Below, piece by piece: positions 24,065-32,914 of a DNA stretch of 64,000 nt. The position numbers and the translations under genes were made by a program. The notes below the pieces were generated by a model. The model did not search any database. It worked only from the letters and a program-made list of their open reading frames with translations, and had not been told where the DNA came from. Within the stretch, counting starts at the first letter, position 1; every line of letters begins with the position of its first letter. The DNA comes from CAVYXK01 sp963708245 (GTDB taxonomy: Bacteria; Pseudomonadota; Alphaproteobacteria; Acetobacterales; Acetobacteraceae), in contig OY970201.1 of NCBI GenBank assembly GCA_963708245.1, positions 868,001 to 932,000 on the forward strand. Reading direction: 5' to 3'.

Positions 24065-24560
24065 GATGTTCTAGGGGACCGAGAACCGGAACGGTAGACA
24101 ACGCAATTGGGAAGTGCTTTTTGAATGCGGAGGCTGTATAAACGTAATCTCCTCTCACATCCGGAATTAGCACACAGCCGCCCTCGGCAGGAAAGATTAG
24201 CCGGACTTGATTTCGGTTATCCAGGAAGAACTTAACAACCGAATGTTCGGAGCTGTAATTAGTGTGAACATTCTCTAGTGACATCGGGATGCTATTTTCC
24301 GGCACCCGCCAACCAACGTGCCGCTCTTCTCCGATAAAGATCTCGGACGGAGCGCGCGAGTGAGCCGTCCGGATGCCGCTGTCGAGCGCTCTGAGGGCCC
24401 CTATGATAGTAGATTTTCCAGCGTTATTCGGGCCGAGAAGAATGTTCCTCTCTTGCAGATGCAAGGAGAAATGTGAGAAGGCTTTGAAGTTCTCAAGCTC
24501 AATTCGAGATATGTGGGCAGCAGCAGAGCTCATTTTTATATACTTGAGCAGTGAATCCAT
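24045..24560 (-). CDS. OLD-family ATPase, N-terminal part with Walker A
   Basis: 171 residues. RIELENFKAFSHFSLHL followed by ILLGPNNAGKSTIIGALRAL is the RecF/OLD-type N-terminus with the P-loop at residues ~43-51. It ends at VPVLGPLEHREALRE. In whole family members VPVLGPLEH is followed directly by the RYENRETV-like segment that here begins the next frame. Thus a one-base slip at about 24050-24060 separates the two. It could be a mutation, a sequencing indel or programmed frameshifting. A second ATG at 24533 is an alternative start; no clear ribosome site is visible for either. Confidence 0.75.
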   Translation of the reverse strand: MDSLLKYIKMSSAAAHISRIELENFKAFSHFSLHLQERNILLGPNNAGKSTIIGALRALDSGIRTAHSRAPSEIFIGEERHVGWRVPENSIPMSLENVHTNYSSEHSVVKFFLDNRNQVRLIFPAEGGCVLIPDVRGDYVYTASAFKKHFPIALSTVPVLGPLEHREALRE

Positions 24561-24590
24561 CGCGTTATGGTAGCAGGCGGATCTGTACGG

Positions 24591-26174
24591 CTACTCCCAC
24601 TCGATCGTGCCAGGCGGCTTGCTGGTGATGTCGTACGTCACCCGGTTGATGCCGCGCACTTCGTTGACGATGCGATTGGCGACCCGCGTCAGGAACCCGA
24701 TATCGAACGGATAGACGTCGGCCGTCATGCCATCGGTGCTGGTCACCGCTCGCAGCGCGCAGGCCTGGTCGTAAGTGCGCCCATCGCCCATCACCCCCAC
24801 CGTGCGCACCGGCAGCAGTACCACGAACGCCTGCCAGATCGCATCATACAGCCCAGCCGCCCGGATCTCCTCCAGGAAGATCGCATCGGCGCGGCGCAAT
24901 AGCGCCAGCTTCTCCGCCGTAACTGCGCCAGGAATCCGAATAGCGAGCCCTGGCCCAGGGAACGGATGCCGGCCCACGATCGCCTCGGGCAGGCCCAGTG
25001 TGCGGCCGAGAGCACGCACCTCGTCCTTGAACAGCTCCCGCAGCGGCTCGACCAGCCGCAGGCGCATCCGCTCCGGCAGGCCGCCCACATTGTGGTGCGA
25101 CTTGATCGTCACGCTCGGCCCGCCGGTCGAGCTGACGGACTCGATCACATCCGGATAGAGCGTTCCTTGCGCCAGGAAATCGGCGCCGCCGAGCTTTTCT
25201 GCCTCCTCCTCGAACACCTCAATAAACAGCCGGCCGATCGTCTTGCGCTTCGCCTCCGGATCGATGACGCCGTCAAGTGCCGCAAGAAACAACTCCGACG
25301 CATCGCGATGCACCAGGCGGATGTTGAACCGGTCGCGGAAAGTGCTCACCACCTGCTCCGCCTCACTCGCGCGCAGCAATCCGTGATCGACGAAGATGCA
25401 ACTCAACTGCTCGCCGATCGCCGCATGGATCAGCACCGCGGCAACCGACGAATCGACACCGCCCGACAACCCGCAGATCACCCGGCCGTTGCCGATCTGC
25501 GCACGCAGCCGGGCGATCTCCGAATCACGGAACCCGGCCATCGTCCACGTGCCGGACAGTCCGGCGACGCGATGCGTGAAATTCCGCAGCAGCAGCGCGC
25601 CATGGGGAGTGTGTGCCACTTCCGGGTGGAATTGCAGTCCGTAAAGATGTCGCCGATCATCGGCGATCGCCGCGAAAGGCACCGCCTCGGTCGCCGCCAC
25701 GGCACGAAAACCAGGGGGCAGGCGCGTGATCCGGTCGCCATGACTCATCCACACCTGTTCGCGCGCGCCGACCGGCCATACGCCATCGAACAGCGTACAG
25801 GGCGCGGTCACATCAACGAAGGCGCGGCCGAACTCGCGATGGTCCGACGGAGCCACTTCGCCGCCGAGCTGAGCGCAGAGAAGCTGCTCGCCATAGCAGA
25901 TGCCGAGCACCGGCACGTCCATTCCGAACACCACATCCGGGGCGAGGGGCGCCCCCGACTCATGCACCGAGGCCGGGCCACCGGACAGGATGATCGCGCG
26001 CGGCGCCCAGGCCTGAATGCGGCCGGGATCAGCGTTGAACGGCCAGATTTCGCAATAGACACCGGATTCGCGCACCCGCCGAGCGATAAGCTGCGTAACT
26101 TGGCTGCCGAAATCCAAAATTAGGACTCGCTCGGCCTCGATCGCGATCGGCGAAGTGGTGCAAGACTCGGGCAT
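24591..26174 (-). CDS. guaA: GMP synthase (glutamine-hydrolysing)
   Basis: GuaA converts XMP to GMP with ATP and glutamine, the last step of guanine nucleotide synthesis in the cytoplasm. 527 residues: a class I glutamine amidotransferase domain (VLILDFGSQVTQLIARRVRE, nucleophile Cys93 in LGICYGEQLL, His/Glu in LQFHPEVAHT) and then the ATP-pyrophosphatase domain (ICGLSGGVDSSVAAVLIH). The dimerisation domain comes last, ending VTYDITSKPPGTIEWE. The residue after CYG is Glu where Gln or Met is usual, probably harmless. ATG 26174 gives the standard length. It is a single gene, flanked downstream by the probable defence block. Confidence 0.96.
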   Translation of the reverse strand: MPESCTTSPIAIEAERVLILDFGSQVTQLIARRVRESGVYCEIWPFNADPGRIQAWAPRAIILSGGPASVHESGAPLAPDVVFGMDVPVLGICYGEQLLCAQLGGEVAPSDHREFGRAFVDVTAPCTLFDGVWPVGAREQVWMSHGDRITRLPPGFRAVAATEAVPFAAIADDRRHLYGLQFHPEVAHTPHGALLLRNFTHRVAGLSGTWTMAGFRDSEIARLRAQIGNGRVICGLSGGVDSSVAAVLIHAAIGEQLSCIFVDHGLLRASEAEQVVSTFRDRFNIRLVHRDASELFLAALDGVIDPEAKRKTIGRLFIEVFEEEAEKLGGADFLAQGTLYPDVIESVSSTGGPSVTIKSHHNVGGLPERMRLRLVEPLRELFKDEVRALGRTLGLPEAIVGRHPFPGPGLAIRIPGAVTAEKLALLRRADAIFLEEIRAAGLYDAIWQAFVVLLPVRTVGVMGDGRTYDQACALRAVTSTDGMTADVYPFDIGFLTRVANRIVNEVRGINRVTYDITSKPPGTIEWE

Positions 26175-26413
26175 GCGGGCCAGCAAGAAACGGGGCCCAG
26201 AGCTTGCAGCACGAGGTTAGGCGGAAAGCAAGGCCCGGTGGGGCCTCAACCGCGCCGCACCCCCCTATGTCACCGGGAAAGTCAAACGCGATCCCCTGTG
26301 TCGATATCGTCCTCGGCTTGCTGTCAACCGAATCGTATGAGACGCTCGCTATCCAAAGACGACGTGTGTCGGTGCGAGGGTAACGGCCAAGTTCACCCAT
26401 CAGCAGGGACAGC

Positions 26414-27130
26414 ATGAAAGAGGTGCTTCGGCTGGCGGGCGCGGTGGTTTTGCTGGGCATGCTCCTGGTGGGGGCACGTGCTGGCTTTGCGCAGGGCACC
26501 GAGCATCCGCCCGACTCGATGAAGGCAAGATTACAGGCTTGCGCAGCGTGCCATGGCGCGCAGGGGCAGGGCACTGCGGACGACTACTTTCCGCGGCTCG
26601 CCGGGAAGCCGGCAGGCTATCTTTTCAATCAGCTTCTCGCCTTCAAGCAAGGCCGGCGGAGATACCCGCCAATGAATTACCTGCTGGAATATCAGTCCGA
26701 CGATTACCTGCACGCGATTGCCGCGTATTTTGCCGTCGAGCGCCCGCCCGCGGCACCGCCCCCGGCACCGACGCAAAGCCAGGCGGTACTGGCCCTCGGC
26801 AGGACACTGGTCACGGACGGCGATCCCGCGCGAGGCATTCCCCCCTGCTCCCATTGCCACGGACCAAAACTGACCGGCATGGAGCCCTCGATCCCAGGGC
26901 TTGTGGGGCTGCATGCGCGCTATATCAGCGCACAGCTTGGCGCCTGGCGTTATGGCACTCGCACCGCGACCGCGCCGGACTGCATGCAGATCGTTGCCGC
27001 CAGACTGACTGAAAGCGATGTTACTGCCGTCGCCGCCTGGCTAGCCTCGCTGCCCGTCCCACCCGACCCGTCGCCCGTTGCGCAGGGCACGCTCTCGATG
27101 CCGCTCACCTGTGGCAGCGAACCACACTGA
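26414..27130 (+). CDS. Diheme cytochrome c (c4-like), first gene of the oxidase operon
   Basis: 238 residues. A signal peptide (Met-Lys-Glu, hydrophobic core, GFAQG) is followed by two cytochrome c domains with CAACH (residues 43-47) and CSHCH. Each is followed by a Met-containing axial-ligand region, and family phrases such as YFPRLAGKPAGYLFNQL and VPGLVGLHARYISAQL mark it as a c4-type periplasmic electron carrier. A Pro/Ala linker lies between the domains. It starts the run of six same-strand genes to 31565 and probably delivers electrons to the CuA site of the oxidase. Confidence 0.88.
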   Translation: MKEVLRLAGAVVLLGMLLVGARAGFAQGTEHPPDSMKARLQACAACHGAQGQGTADDYFPRLAGKPAGYLFNQLLAFKQGRRRYPPMNYLLEYQSDDYLHAIAAYFAVERPPAAPPPAPTQSQAVLALGRTLVTDGDPARGIPPCSHCHGPKLTGMEPSIPGLVGLHARYISAQLGAWRYGTRTATAPDCMQIVAARLTESDVTAVAAWLASLPVPPDPSPVAQGTLSMPLTCGSEPH

Positions 27131-27143
27131 GGGGGAGGACACT

Positions 27144-28394
27144 GTGCGGATCTGTCAGACGTTGTTGCTCCCATCGCTCCTCGCTTGCTGGCTGCTTGCG
27201 GGCCTGACCGCGGCAGCGCGCGCCGATGATCAGGCGCCGGTTGCGAAGGGCGAATACCTCGCCCATGCTGGCGATTGCATCGCCTGCCACACGCTCCCCG
27301 GCGGCGCTCTGTTCGCTGGCGGCCTGCCGATGCCCACCCCGTTCGGCACCCTATACTCGTCCAACATAACGCCCGATCCTGAAACCGGCATCGGAAAATG
27401 GACCGCCGAGCAATTCTACGGCACGATGCACACAGGGCGCTTTCCCGATGGCGGCCTGCTCTATCCCGCCATGCCCTACGGGTCCTATACGAAGGTCACG
27501 CGCGAGGATTCGGATGCAATCTTCGCCTACCTGCGCTCGGTGCCGCCGGTGCATCAGCCCAATCGGCCACAAGACCTGCGCTTCCCCTTCAACAACCGGT
27601 CGCTGATCCTGGGCTGGCGGACCCTGTTCTTCCAGGAAGGCGAGTACAAACCGGACCCGACGAAGTCGGCCGAATGGAATCGGGGCGCCTATCTCGTCGA
27701 GGGCCTGGGTCACTGCGCGATGTGCCACACGCCGATCAACGCGCTTGGCGGCAGCTCCGAATCGAAGGCGTTCGAGGGCGGGCTGATCCCGATGCAGAAC
27801 TGGTACGCTCCTTCGCTCACCTCTAACAAGGAAGCGGGCCTTGGCGAGTGGAGCATCGAGGAGATTACCAGCCTGCTCCGCAGCGGCGTGTCGCATCGCG
27901 GGGCCGTCTATGGGCCTATGGCGGAAGTTACGTTCGACAGTCTCCAGTACCTGAACGATGCCGATGTGCGCGCGATGGCGATCTACCTAAAAAGCCTTGG
28001 TGAGGGCAGCCCGCTCGCGGCCGAGGTCTCCTCGATCCCAGCGCCCGAAAGCAGCCTGCTGCTACATTTCGGACAGACGGTATACGAAGCGCACTGCGCA
28101 AGCTGCCACGGGACGGACGGGCGCGGCATGCCGCCGCAGTATCCGCCGCTTGCGGGCAATCCGTCGATCCAGATGCAATCGGCTGTAAACGCGATCCGCA
28201 TGGTCCTGAACGGCGGATTCCCGCCAGGCACGGCCGACAACCCGAAGCCTTACGGTATGCCGCCTTTCGCGCAGCGCCTTTCCGACGATGAAGTCGCCGC
28301 CGTGGTGACCTATATCCGTGTCGCCTGGGGTAATCAGGGTACAGCGGTTTCCCCGCGCCAGGCCAACGATCTGCGCACGGCGCCTTTGGATTGA
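27144..28394 (+). CDS. Triheme cytochrome c, alcohol-dehydrogenase-subunit type
   Basis: 416 residues from a GTG preceded by GGGGGAGG. A signal peptide (cleaved near ARADD) and three cytochrome c domains with CIACH, CAMCH and CASCH. The architecture and phrases (SNITPDPETGIGKWT, PDGGLLYPAMPYGSY, GALTRPAM-like turns) are those of the cytochrome subunit of membrane-bound quinohemoprotein dehydrogenases (AdhB type) in acetic-acid and related bacteria. No dehydrogenase large subunit is adjacent, so here it more likely links a periplasmic donor or quinol to the oxidase. Start and the 13-base gap from the previous gene suggest coupled expression. Confidence 0.88.
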   Translation: MRICQTLLLPSLLACWLLAGLTAAARADDQAPVAKGEYLAHAGDCIACHTLPGGALFAGGLPMPTPFGTLYSSNITPDPETGIGKWTAEQFYGTMHTGRFPDGGLLYPAMPYGSYTKVTREDSDAIFAYLRSVPPVHQPNRPQDLRFPFNNRSLILGWRTLFFQEGEYKPDPTKSAEWNRGAYLVEGLGHCAMCHTPINALGGSSESKAFEGGLIPMQNWYAPSLTSNKEAGLGEWSIEEITSLLRSGVSHRGAVYGPMAEVTFDSLQYLNDADVRAMAIYLKSLGEGSPLAAEVSSIPAPESSLLLHFGQTVYEAHCASCHGTDGRGMPPQYPPLAGNPSIQMQSAVNAIRMVLNGGFPPGTADNPKPYGMPPFAQRLSDDEVAAVVTYIRVAWGNQGTAVSPRQANDLRTAPLD

Positions 28395-28401
28395 TGCCAC
28401 A

Positions 28402-28590
28402 ATGATCAACTCGGAGCACGCCACCGACGATGCCGAATCCGTAAGGTCACAGGATGCGGCGGTGAGCGCGATCCTACGCTCTGCTCCCACTGGCGCGATC
28501 GTGCTCGCAGGTATCGCGGTAGCGATCGTCGTGGCAATCTGGTTCGCGTTCTATATTCTGGTGTTCGCACCGCGCGGAGGTGCGGCATGA
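28402..28590 (+). CDS. Single-helix small protein of the oxidase operon (subunit-IIa-like)
   Basis: 62 residues: a polar acidic N-terminus (NSEHATDDAESVRSQDAA) and one membrane helix (APTGAIVLAGIAVAIVVAIW). Its stop overlaps the start of subunit II (ATGA). Small single-helix subunits (subunit IIa) accompany ba3-type oxidases such as that of Thermus; size, helix and position fit, but the sequence is too short to prove homology. Confidence 0.65.
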   Translation: MINSEHATDDAESVRSQDAAVSAILRSAPTGAIVLAGIAVAIVVAIWFAFYILVFAPRGGAA

Positions 28591-29168
28591 CACCGCCCCT
28601 CTCCGCGGCCGTTCCCCCGTCGCACGACAACGGCACGGATCGAACCGAGCGTGTTGAGCGCCGCTGGGCCACGGCCGCCGTCGCTATCGTCGCGCTGCTC
28701 GTGGTCATTGCCGTGTTCGCCGGTGTTCACGAGGCCGTCATGCCGCAGAGCCGCGTCGAAACCGCAAATCCGCGCACCCTGCATCTCGGCGGGGAGTTCA
28801 TTGAGAGTAACCTCGGCAGCGCGATCGAGCCCGACGGATCCGTAACCGTGCGTGCAATCGGTCAGCAATATTCCTTCACGCCGCAATGCATCGTCGTCCC
28901 AACAGACACGCCGATCACCTTCCGCATGACCAGCGCCGATGTCGTGCACGGATTCCTGATCACCGGCACCAATATCAACCTTATGCTGGTACCGGGCTAC
29001 ATCTCGAATCTTCCGGCACGCTTCCACACCACCGGCGATTACCACATGCCATGCCACGAATTTTGCGGCGTGGGCCACGAGGGCATGTGGGGCCGGATCA
29101 AGGTCATCGACAAAGCCGAGTTCGCGCGGTTGGCCGCGACCCGGCGGAGGCTGAGCTGTGTCGAATAG
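28587..29168 (+). CDS. Cytochrome c oxidase subunit II (CuA), B-family
   Basis: 193 residues. One N-terminal membrane helix (residues ~28-48) and a periplasmic cupredoxin domain. The binuclear CuA site is complete: His121 in VVHGF, then Cys156, Cys160, His164 and Met167 in PCHEFCGVGHEGMW. Subunit II takes electrons from cytochrome c and passes them to heme in subunit I. The single helix and short length are typical of B-family (ba3) oxidases rather than aa3 types with two helices. It overlaps subunit I by 11 bases. Confidence 0.92.
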   Translation: MTPPLSAAVPPSHDNGTDRTERVERRWATAAVAIVALLVVIAVFAGVHEAVMPQSRVETANPRTLHLGGEFIESNLGSAIEPDGSVTVRAIGQQYSFTPQCIVVPTDTPITFRMTSADVVHGFLITGTNINLMLVPGYISNLPARFHTTGDYHMPCHEFCGVGHEGMWGRIKVIDKAEFARLAATRRRLSCVE

Positions 29169-30780
29169 TCGCCACCTGATCCTCGCGCATTTCTGGCTCG
29201 CCTTTATCGGCTTCGGCGCGGCGCTGCTCCTCGGCGAATGGCAGATGTATGTTCGAAGCCCCCTGCACGCTTGGATCAGTAATCCCGGATGGTATTACCG
29301 CTCGGTCACGGCCCATGGCACCACCATGGCCTACGTGCTGCCGACGCTTGTCGCAATGGGGTTCGGGTATTTTGTAACCGAGGCAGCACTTAAGCGTCCC
29401 CTGATCGGGGTCCACTGGGCCTGGCTCGGTTTCGCGCTTGTCGCCATCGGCACAGTGACGGCAATTGTTCCTGTTGCCCTGGGACTCTCTTCGGTGCTCT
29501 ATACGTTCTACCCACCGCTGATCGGCAATCCCTTCTACTATATCGGCGTCGTTCTTGTGGTCGTCGGCTCATGGATTTGGGTCGCGCTCATGTCGGTGAA
29601 CCTCTATCACTGGAAGCGGCAAAATCCCGGCGTGCCCGTTCCGTTTCCGATGTTCGCGACTGTCGCGGGTTCTTACCTCTGGGGCTGGACGGCGGTCGGT
29701 GCCGCACTCGAGTTGTTGTTTCAGATCATTCCGGTGGCCCTTGGCCTCCGCAGCACGATCGACGCCGGGCTCGCGCGCGTCTTCTTCTCCTGGACGTTGC
29801 ACGCCATCGTCTACTTTTGGCTGATGCCGACCTACATCGCCTATTACACGATCGTTCCCCGCGCGATCGGCGGCCGCTTATTCAGCGACCAGATGGGGCG
29901 GATTGCGTTCATTCTGTTCCTGGTCGTTGCGATGCCTATCGGCGTGCATCATCTCTTTGAGGATCCGCAGGTGGGCTCCGGCTTCAAGTTCCTGCACTCG
30001 GTATTCACGGCGCTCGTTACCGTGCCAACCCTTCTGACAGTGTTCACGATCTGCGCCTCGGTCGAGATTGCCGGGCGGTTGCGCGGCGGCAAAGGGGTAC
30101 TGGGATGGCTTGCCGCCCTACCCTGGAACAACCCGGTCATGCTGGCGATCGCCTTTTCGTTTGTCATGCTTGGCTTTGGAGGTGCCGGCGGCCTGATCAA
30201 CATGAGTTATCAGCTCAACAGCTCGATCCACAACACTCAGTGGGTCACCGGACATTTCCACCTGATCTTCGCGGGCGCGATCGTCATCATGTATTTTGTG
30301 ATCGCCTACGATGTGTGGCCGCATCTGACCGGGCGCGCGATGGACGATTTCCGTTTGATGCGGGCACAGCTCTGGACGTGGTTTGTCGGCATGATCGTGC
30401 TGACCTTCCCGTGGCATTATGTCGGCATCCTCGGCATGCCACGCCGCATGGCATTCTACGACTACACCGACCCGGTGATAGCGGCTCAGGCCGCCTCGGT
30501 GACGATGTCGGTCATCGGCGGCGCGATCCTGGTGTTGTCCGGCGCGCTGTTCCTTATTGTCCTCGCGCGTGGGCAGACGGCGCGTCGGACCGAGCCCGGG
30601 CTGTATCGGTTCAGCGTGGCGGTGAACCCGCCGCGCACGTTGCCTCCTGCCCTCAACGGCTTCGGACTCTGGCTCGGGCTGATGGTAGCGCTGACCATCG
30701 TAAACTACGGCGTTCCGATCGCCAACCTTCTGACGAACGGCACCGACGTTCCGGCAGTCATGGTTGGAGCCAGGCGGTGA
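29158..30780 (+). CDS. Cytochrome c oxidase subunit I, ba3-type (B-family heme-copper oxidase)
   Basis: 540 residues and about 13-14 membrane helices. It reduces O2 to water and pumps protons. Visible ligands: low-spin heme His in VTAHGTTMAY; the CuB His with its cross-linked Tyr in TLHAIVYFWLMP; the His pair in GVHHLFEDP; and high-spin/low-spin heme His residues in TGHFHLIFAGA. Lack of the A-family K- and D-channel signatures and the LHAIVYFWLMP wording place it in the B family, which has high oxygen affinity and one proton channel. The start is a GTG inside the subunit II gene; the stop overlaps the next GTG. Confidence 0.93.
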   Translation: MSNSRHLILAHFWLAFIGFGAALLLGEWQMYVRSPLHAWISNPGWYYRSVTAHGTTMAYVLPTLVAMGFGYFVTEAALKRPLIGVHWAWLGFALVAIGTVTAIVPVALGLSSVLYTFYPPLIGNPFYYIGVVLVVVGSWIWVALMSVNLYHWKRQNPGVPVPFPMFATVAGSYLWGWTAVGAALELLFQIIPVALGLRSTIDAGLARVFFSWTLHAIVYFWLMPTYIAYYTIVPRAIGGRLFSDQMGRIAFILFLVVAMPIGVHHLFEDPQVGSGFKFLHSVFTALVTVPTLLTVFTICASVEIAGRLRGGKGVLGWLAALPWNNPVMLAIAFSFVMLGFGGAGGLINMSYQLNSSIHNTQWVTGHFHLIFAGAIVIMYFVIAYDVWPHLTGRAMDDFRLMRAQLWTWFVGMIVLTFPWHYVGILGMPRRMAFYDYTDPVIAAQAASVTMSVIGGAILVLSGALFLIVLARGQTARRTEPGLYRFSVAVNPPRTLPPALNGFGLWLGLMVALTIVNYGVPIANLLTNGTDVPAVMVGARR

Positions 30781-31565
30781 ACCCCGAGCGGATCGCCTTT
30801 CTCCGTAGCAGATGGTTCACCGTTAGCGTCGGGATTACCGCGGCGGTCGCGATTGCCGGCGCTCTTGTCGGTTTTGCATGGTTGCCACTCGAACAGCCGG
30901 GCGTGCACTTCCGCGGCATTTGGGACCAGATTTGCAGCGCTGCTGGACTCGTTTATGCCCGGCCGGCAGAAGAACCGGTGGTTCGGGCCGACTACCCGAC
31001 CACACGTGTGGAAGTCATTCCGCAGATGCTACGCGATGCGAGCGCGGAATCGATCGGTCGCGGCGCCACGCTGGCTTTGCGCTGTACCATGTGTCACGGA
31101 GCCCGCGGCCTGAGCCAAGCGGAGACGCCCAACCTCGCCGGGCAGTATCCAGTGACCATCTACAAGCAGTTGATGGACTTCAAGACCGGTGCACGTGTCA
31201 GCGCGGTCATGGGCCTGCTCGTTGCCGACCTGAGTGATTCGGATATGCGTGACCTTGCCGCCTACTACGCCTACCTCCCGCGCGTGCCCACTGATCACGC
31301 GGTCGGCGAGCCGCCGCAGATCGTCGCGAGTGGCGCGCCTATGCGAGGCATTGCGCCCTGCGGCGCGTGTCATGGCGACCTCGGCAGCAAGGCTGGCGCG
31401 GCATGGCTCGAAGGACAGCCCGCGGTCTATCTGCGCACGCAACTCGAGGCTTTTGCGTCCCGCGTCCGTCGGAATGACATAGGCGAGCAGATGCGCAATG
31501 TCGCGCACGGGATGACAACAGAGGAAATCAATGCCGCAAGCCGGTTTTACGCGGAGCGTCCTTAG
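30777..31565 (+). CDS. Membrane-anchored diheme cytochrome c
   Basis: 262 residues from a GTG overlapping the subunit I stop (GTGA). One N-terminal anchor helix (WFTVSVGITAAVAIAGALVG), then two cytochrome c domains with CTMCH and CGACH. Features such as TPNLAGQYPVTIYKQLMDF and QPAVYLRTQLEAF show c4-like twin domains. It closes the operon and is probably the bound electron donor to CuA, comparable to the fused heme domain of caa3 oxidases. With the first two genes the operon encodes seven c-type hemes. Confidence 0.87.
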   Translation: MNPERIAFLRSRWFTVSVGITAAVAIAGALVGFAWLPLEQPGVHFRGIWDQICSAAGLVYARPAEEPVVRADYPTTRVEVIPQMLRDASAESIGRGATLALRCTMCHGARGLSQAETPNLAGQYPVTIYKQLMDFKTGARVSAVMGLLVADLSDSDMRDLAAYYAYLPRVPTDHAVGEPPQIVASGAPMRGIAPCGACHGDLGSKAGAAWLEGQPAVYLRTQLEAFASRVRRNDIGEQMRNVAHGMTTEEINAASRFYAERP

Positions 31566-31814
31566 GCCAACAGGACTCGTGGTCACGCTGGGCCGATAAG
31601 TAGGAAAATACACGCGGATGCTGCCAACAAGCATAAAGCGTTGTAGTCCGCGACGATGGCGGGTGAGCTGCCTGGATTTCTCGGATCACCGTCAAGCGCT
31701 AGGGCACCAAGGGATTAGGGCACCAAGGACGGTTAGATTCGATTTGCGATTGGGCGCAAGGTCCTCAGTATCTACTGGATTCCCCTGCCGCTGAGGCGTC
31801 AAATGTGAGCGAAA

Positions 31815-32192
31815 ATGGCGATAAATCAAGTCAGAATAGATTCTGAGTTCAGGCGCCCCATGGCTGGATTCGGTCTCCTGATAGCGGCTGCCTGGCTCTT
31901 CGCAGCATTTTCCTTCTATCTGTCGAGGAAAACGGGAACCGATTGGTTTTCGCGGTCAGGTTCGATAATGGGTTTGACAGGGGCAGTCGTTACTTTCAGG
32001 GGCGTCAATGTCTATCAGAGCAAACTCGCGAAAGCGCTCCAAGAAGGCCTCGTATCGATACCCACAGAAATTGAGCTCTTCCTCGCACCGCCCAGATCGC
32101 TTTGGCTCTTCTCGTACATCGGCTATCTTACCGGCGTTGTCGGCACAGGCATCTGGGGCTACGGGGATCTCCTGCTTCGTCTGATTTTTTGA
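31815..32192 (+). CDS. Small membrane protein of unknown function
   Basis: 125 residues with three likely membrane helices (GFGLLIAAAWLFAAFSF, SGSIMGLTGAVVTF and WLFSYIGYLTGVVGTGIWG). A loop of mixed charge (NVYQSKLAKALQEGLVSIP) lies between the last two. The base composition is lower in GC than in neighbouring genes, hinting at acquisition. The 249-base spacer before it contains a duplicated 12-mer (AGGGCACCAAGG, about 31702 and 31717) and no other feature. No family recognised. Confidence 0.6.
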   Translation: MAINQVRIDSEFRRPMAGFGLLIAAAWLFAAFSFYLSRKTGTDWFSRSGSIMGLTGAVVTFRGVNVYQSKLAKALQEGLVSIPTEIELFLAPPRSLWLFSYIGYLTGVVGTGIWGYGDLLLRLIF

Positions 32193-32366
32193 TACCGTCT
32201 CGTTCTCTCAGGGGATGTCAACTTGACGACGGGCTGCCGGCGCGCTTCCGCCACTCGGCGCGAGCGCCCCGTCTTCCGGTGGAGCCGTCTCATGTCAACG
32301 AAGATTGACATGCCGGAGGCGAGGTGAAGCAATCGACGGCACGGGCGTGAACGGTTCGCGTCGGTC

Positions 32367-32813
32367 TCAGGCTGGTCGCCGAGGCACGACCAGCCGAGGC
32401 GTGAAGCTCTGCACCGTCTCGCCGCTCTGGTTGATCGTCAGGACCCGCACGCGGACCATCCCACGGTCCGGTTTGGAGCGCGACGGCACCACCTCCAACA
32501 CTTCGGTCTCGACGTGCAACGTATCTCCAGGCCGCACCGGCTTGAGCCACAGCAGCTCGCCGCCGGTTCCAATGATGCCGCCGGCAATAGGTAGCCCGCC
32601 GCCGACCAGCAGCCGCATAGAAACGCTCGCCGTGTGCCAGCCGCTGGCCACCAGCTCTTCGAGCAGGCTCGATCGCGCCTCCGCCTCGTCCAGATGGAAC
32701 GGCTGCGGATCGTACTCCGCCGCAAAGCGCGTGATCTGTTCAAGTGTCAGCCGCTCGGATGCGCTGAAGAAGCGTTGCCCGACGCGCAGCTCTTCAAGGT
32801 AGAGTCGGTTCAT
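32367..32813 (-). CDS. MaoC-like hot-dog-fold dehydratase
   Basis: 148 residues. The hydratase-2 motif is complete: ITRFAAEYDPQPFHLDEAEA holds the catalytic Asp and His, followed by ASGWHTASVSMRLL and GIIGTGGELLWLKPVRPGDTL. MaoC enzymes hydrate trans-enoyl-CoA or related acyl thioesters. The ATG at 32813 matches family starts. It is divergent from the FAD-linked oxidase gene, 101 bases apart. The pathway is not defined. Confidence 0.88.
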   Translation of the reverse strand: MNRLYLEELRVGQRFFSASERLTLEQITRFAAEYDPQPFHLDEAEARSSLLEELVASGWHTASVSMRLLVGGGLPIAGGIIGTGGELLWLKPVRPGDTLHVETEVLEVVPSRSKPDRGMVRVRVLTINQSGETVQSFTPRLVVPRRPA

Positions 32814-32914
32814 CCCTGGAGTGTGGCACGGCGGTTCAGGCGTGAACATCGCTCCTGGCGTGACCTTGCCAGTTCCCGATCGGGGACTACGCTCCGCGCC
32901 GGAAGGACCCTGGT

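Noticed and set aside
31700..31735. Duplicated AGGGCACCAAGG as a CRISPR or iteron start
   Set aside because: Only two copies with a very short spacer; no array structure.
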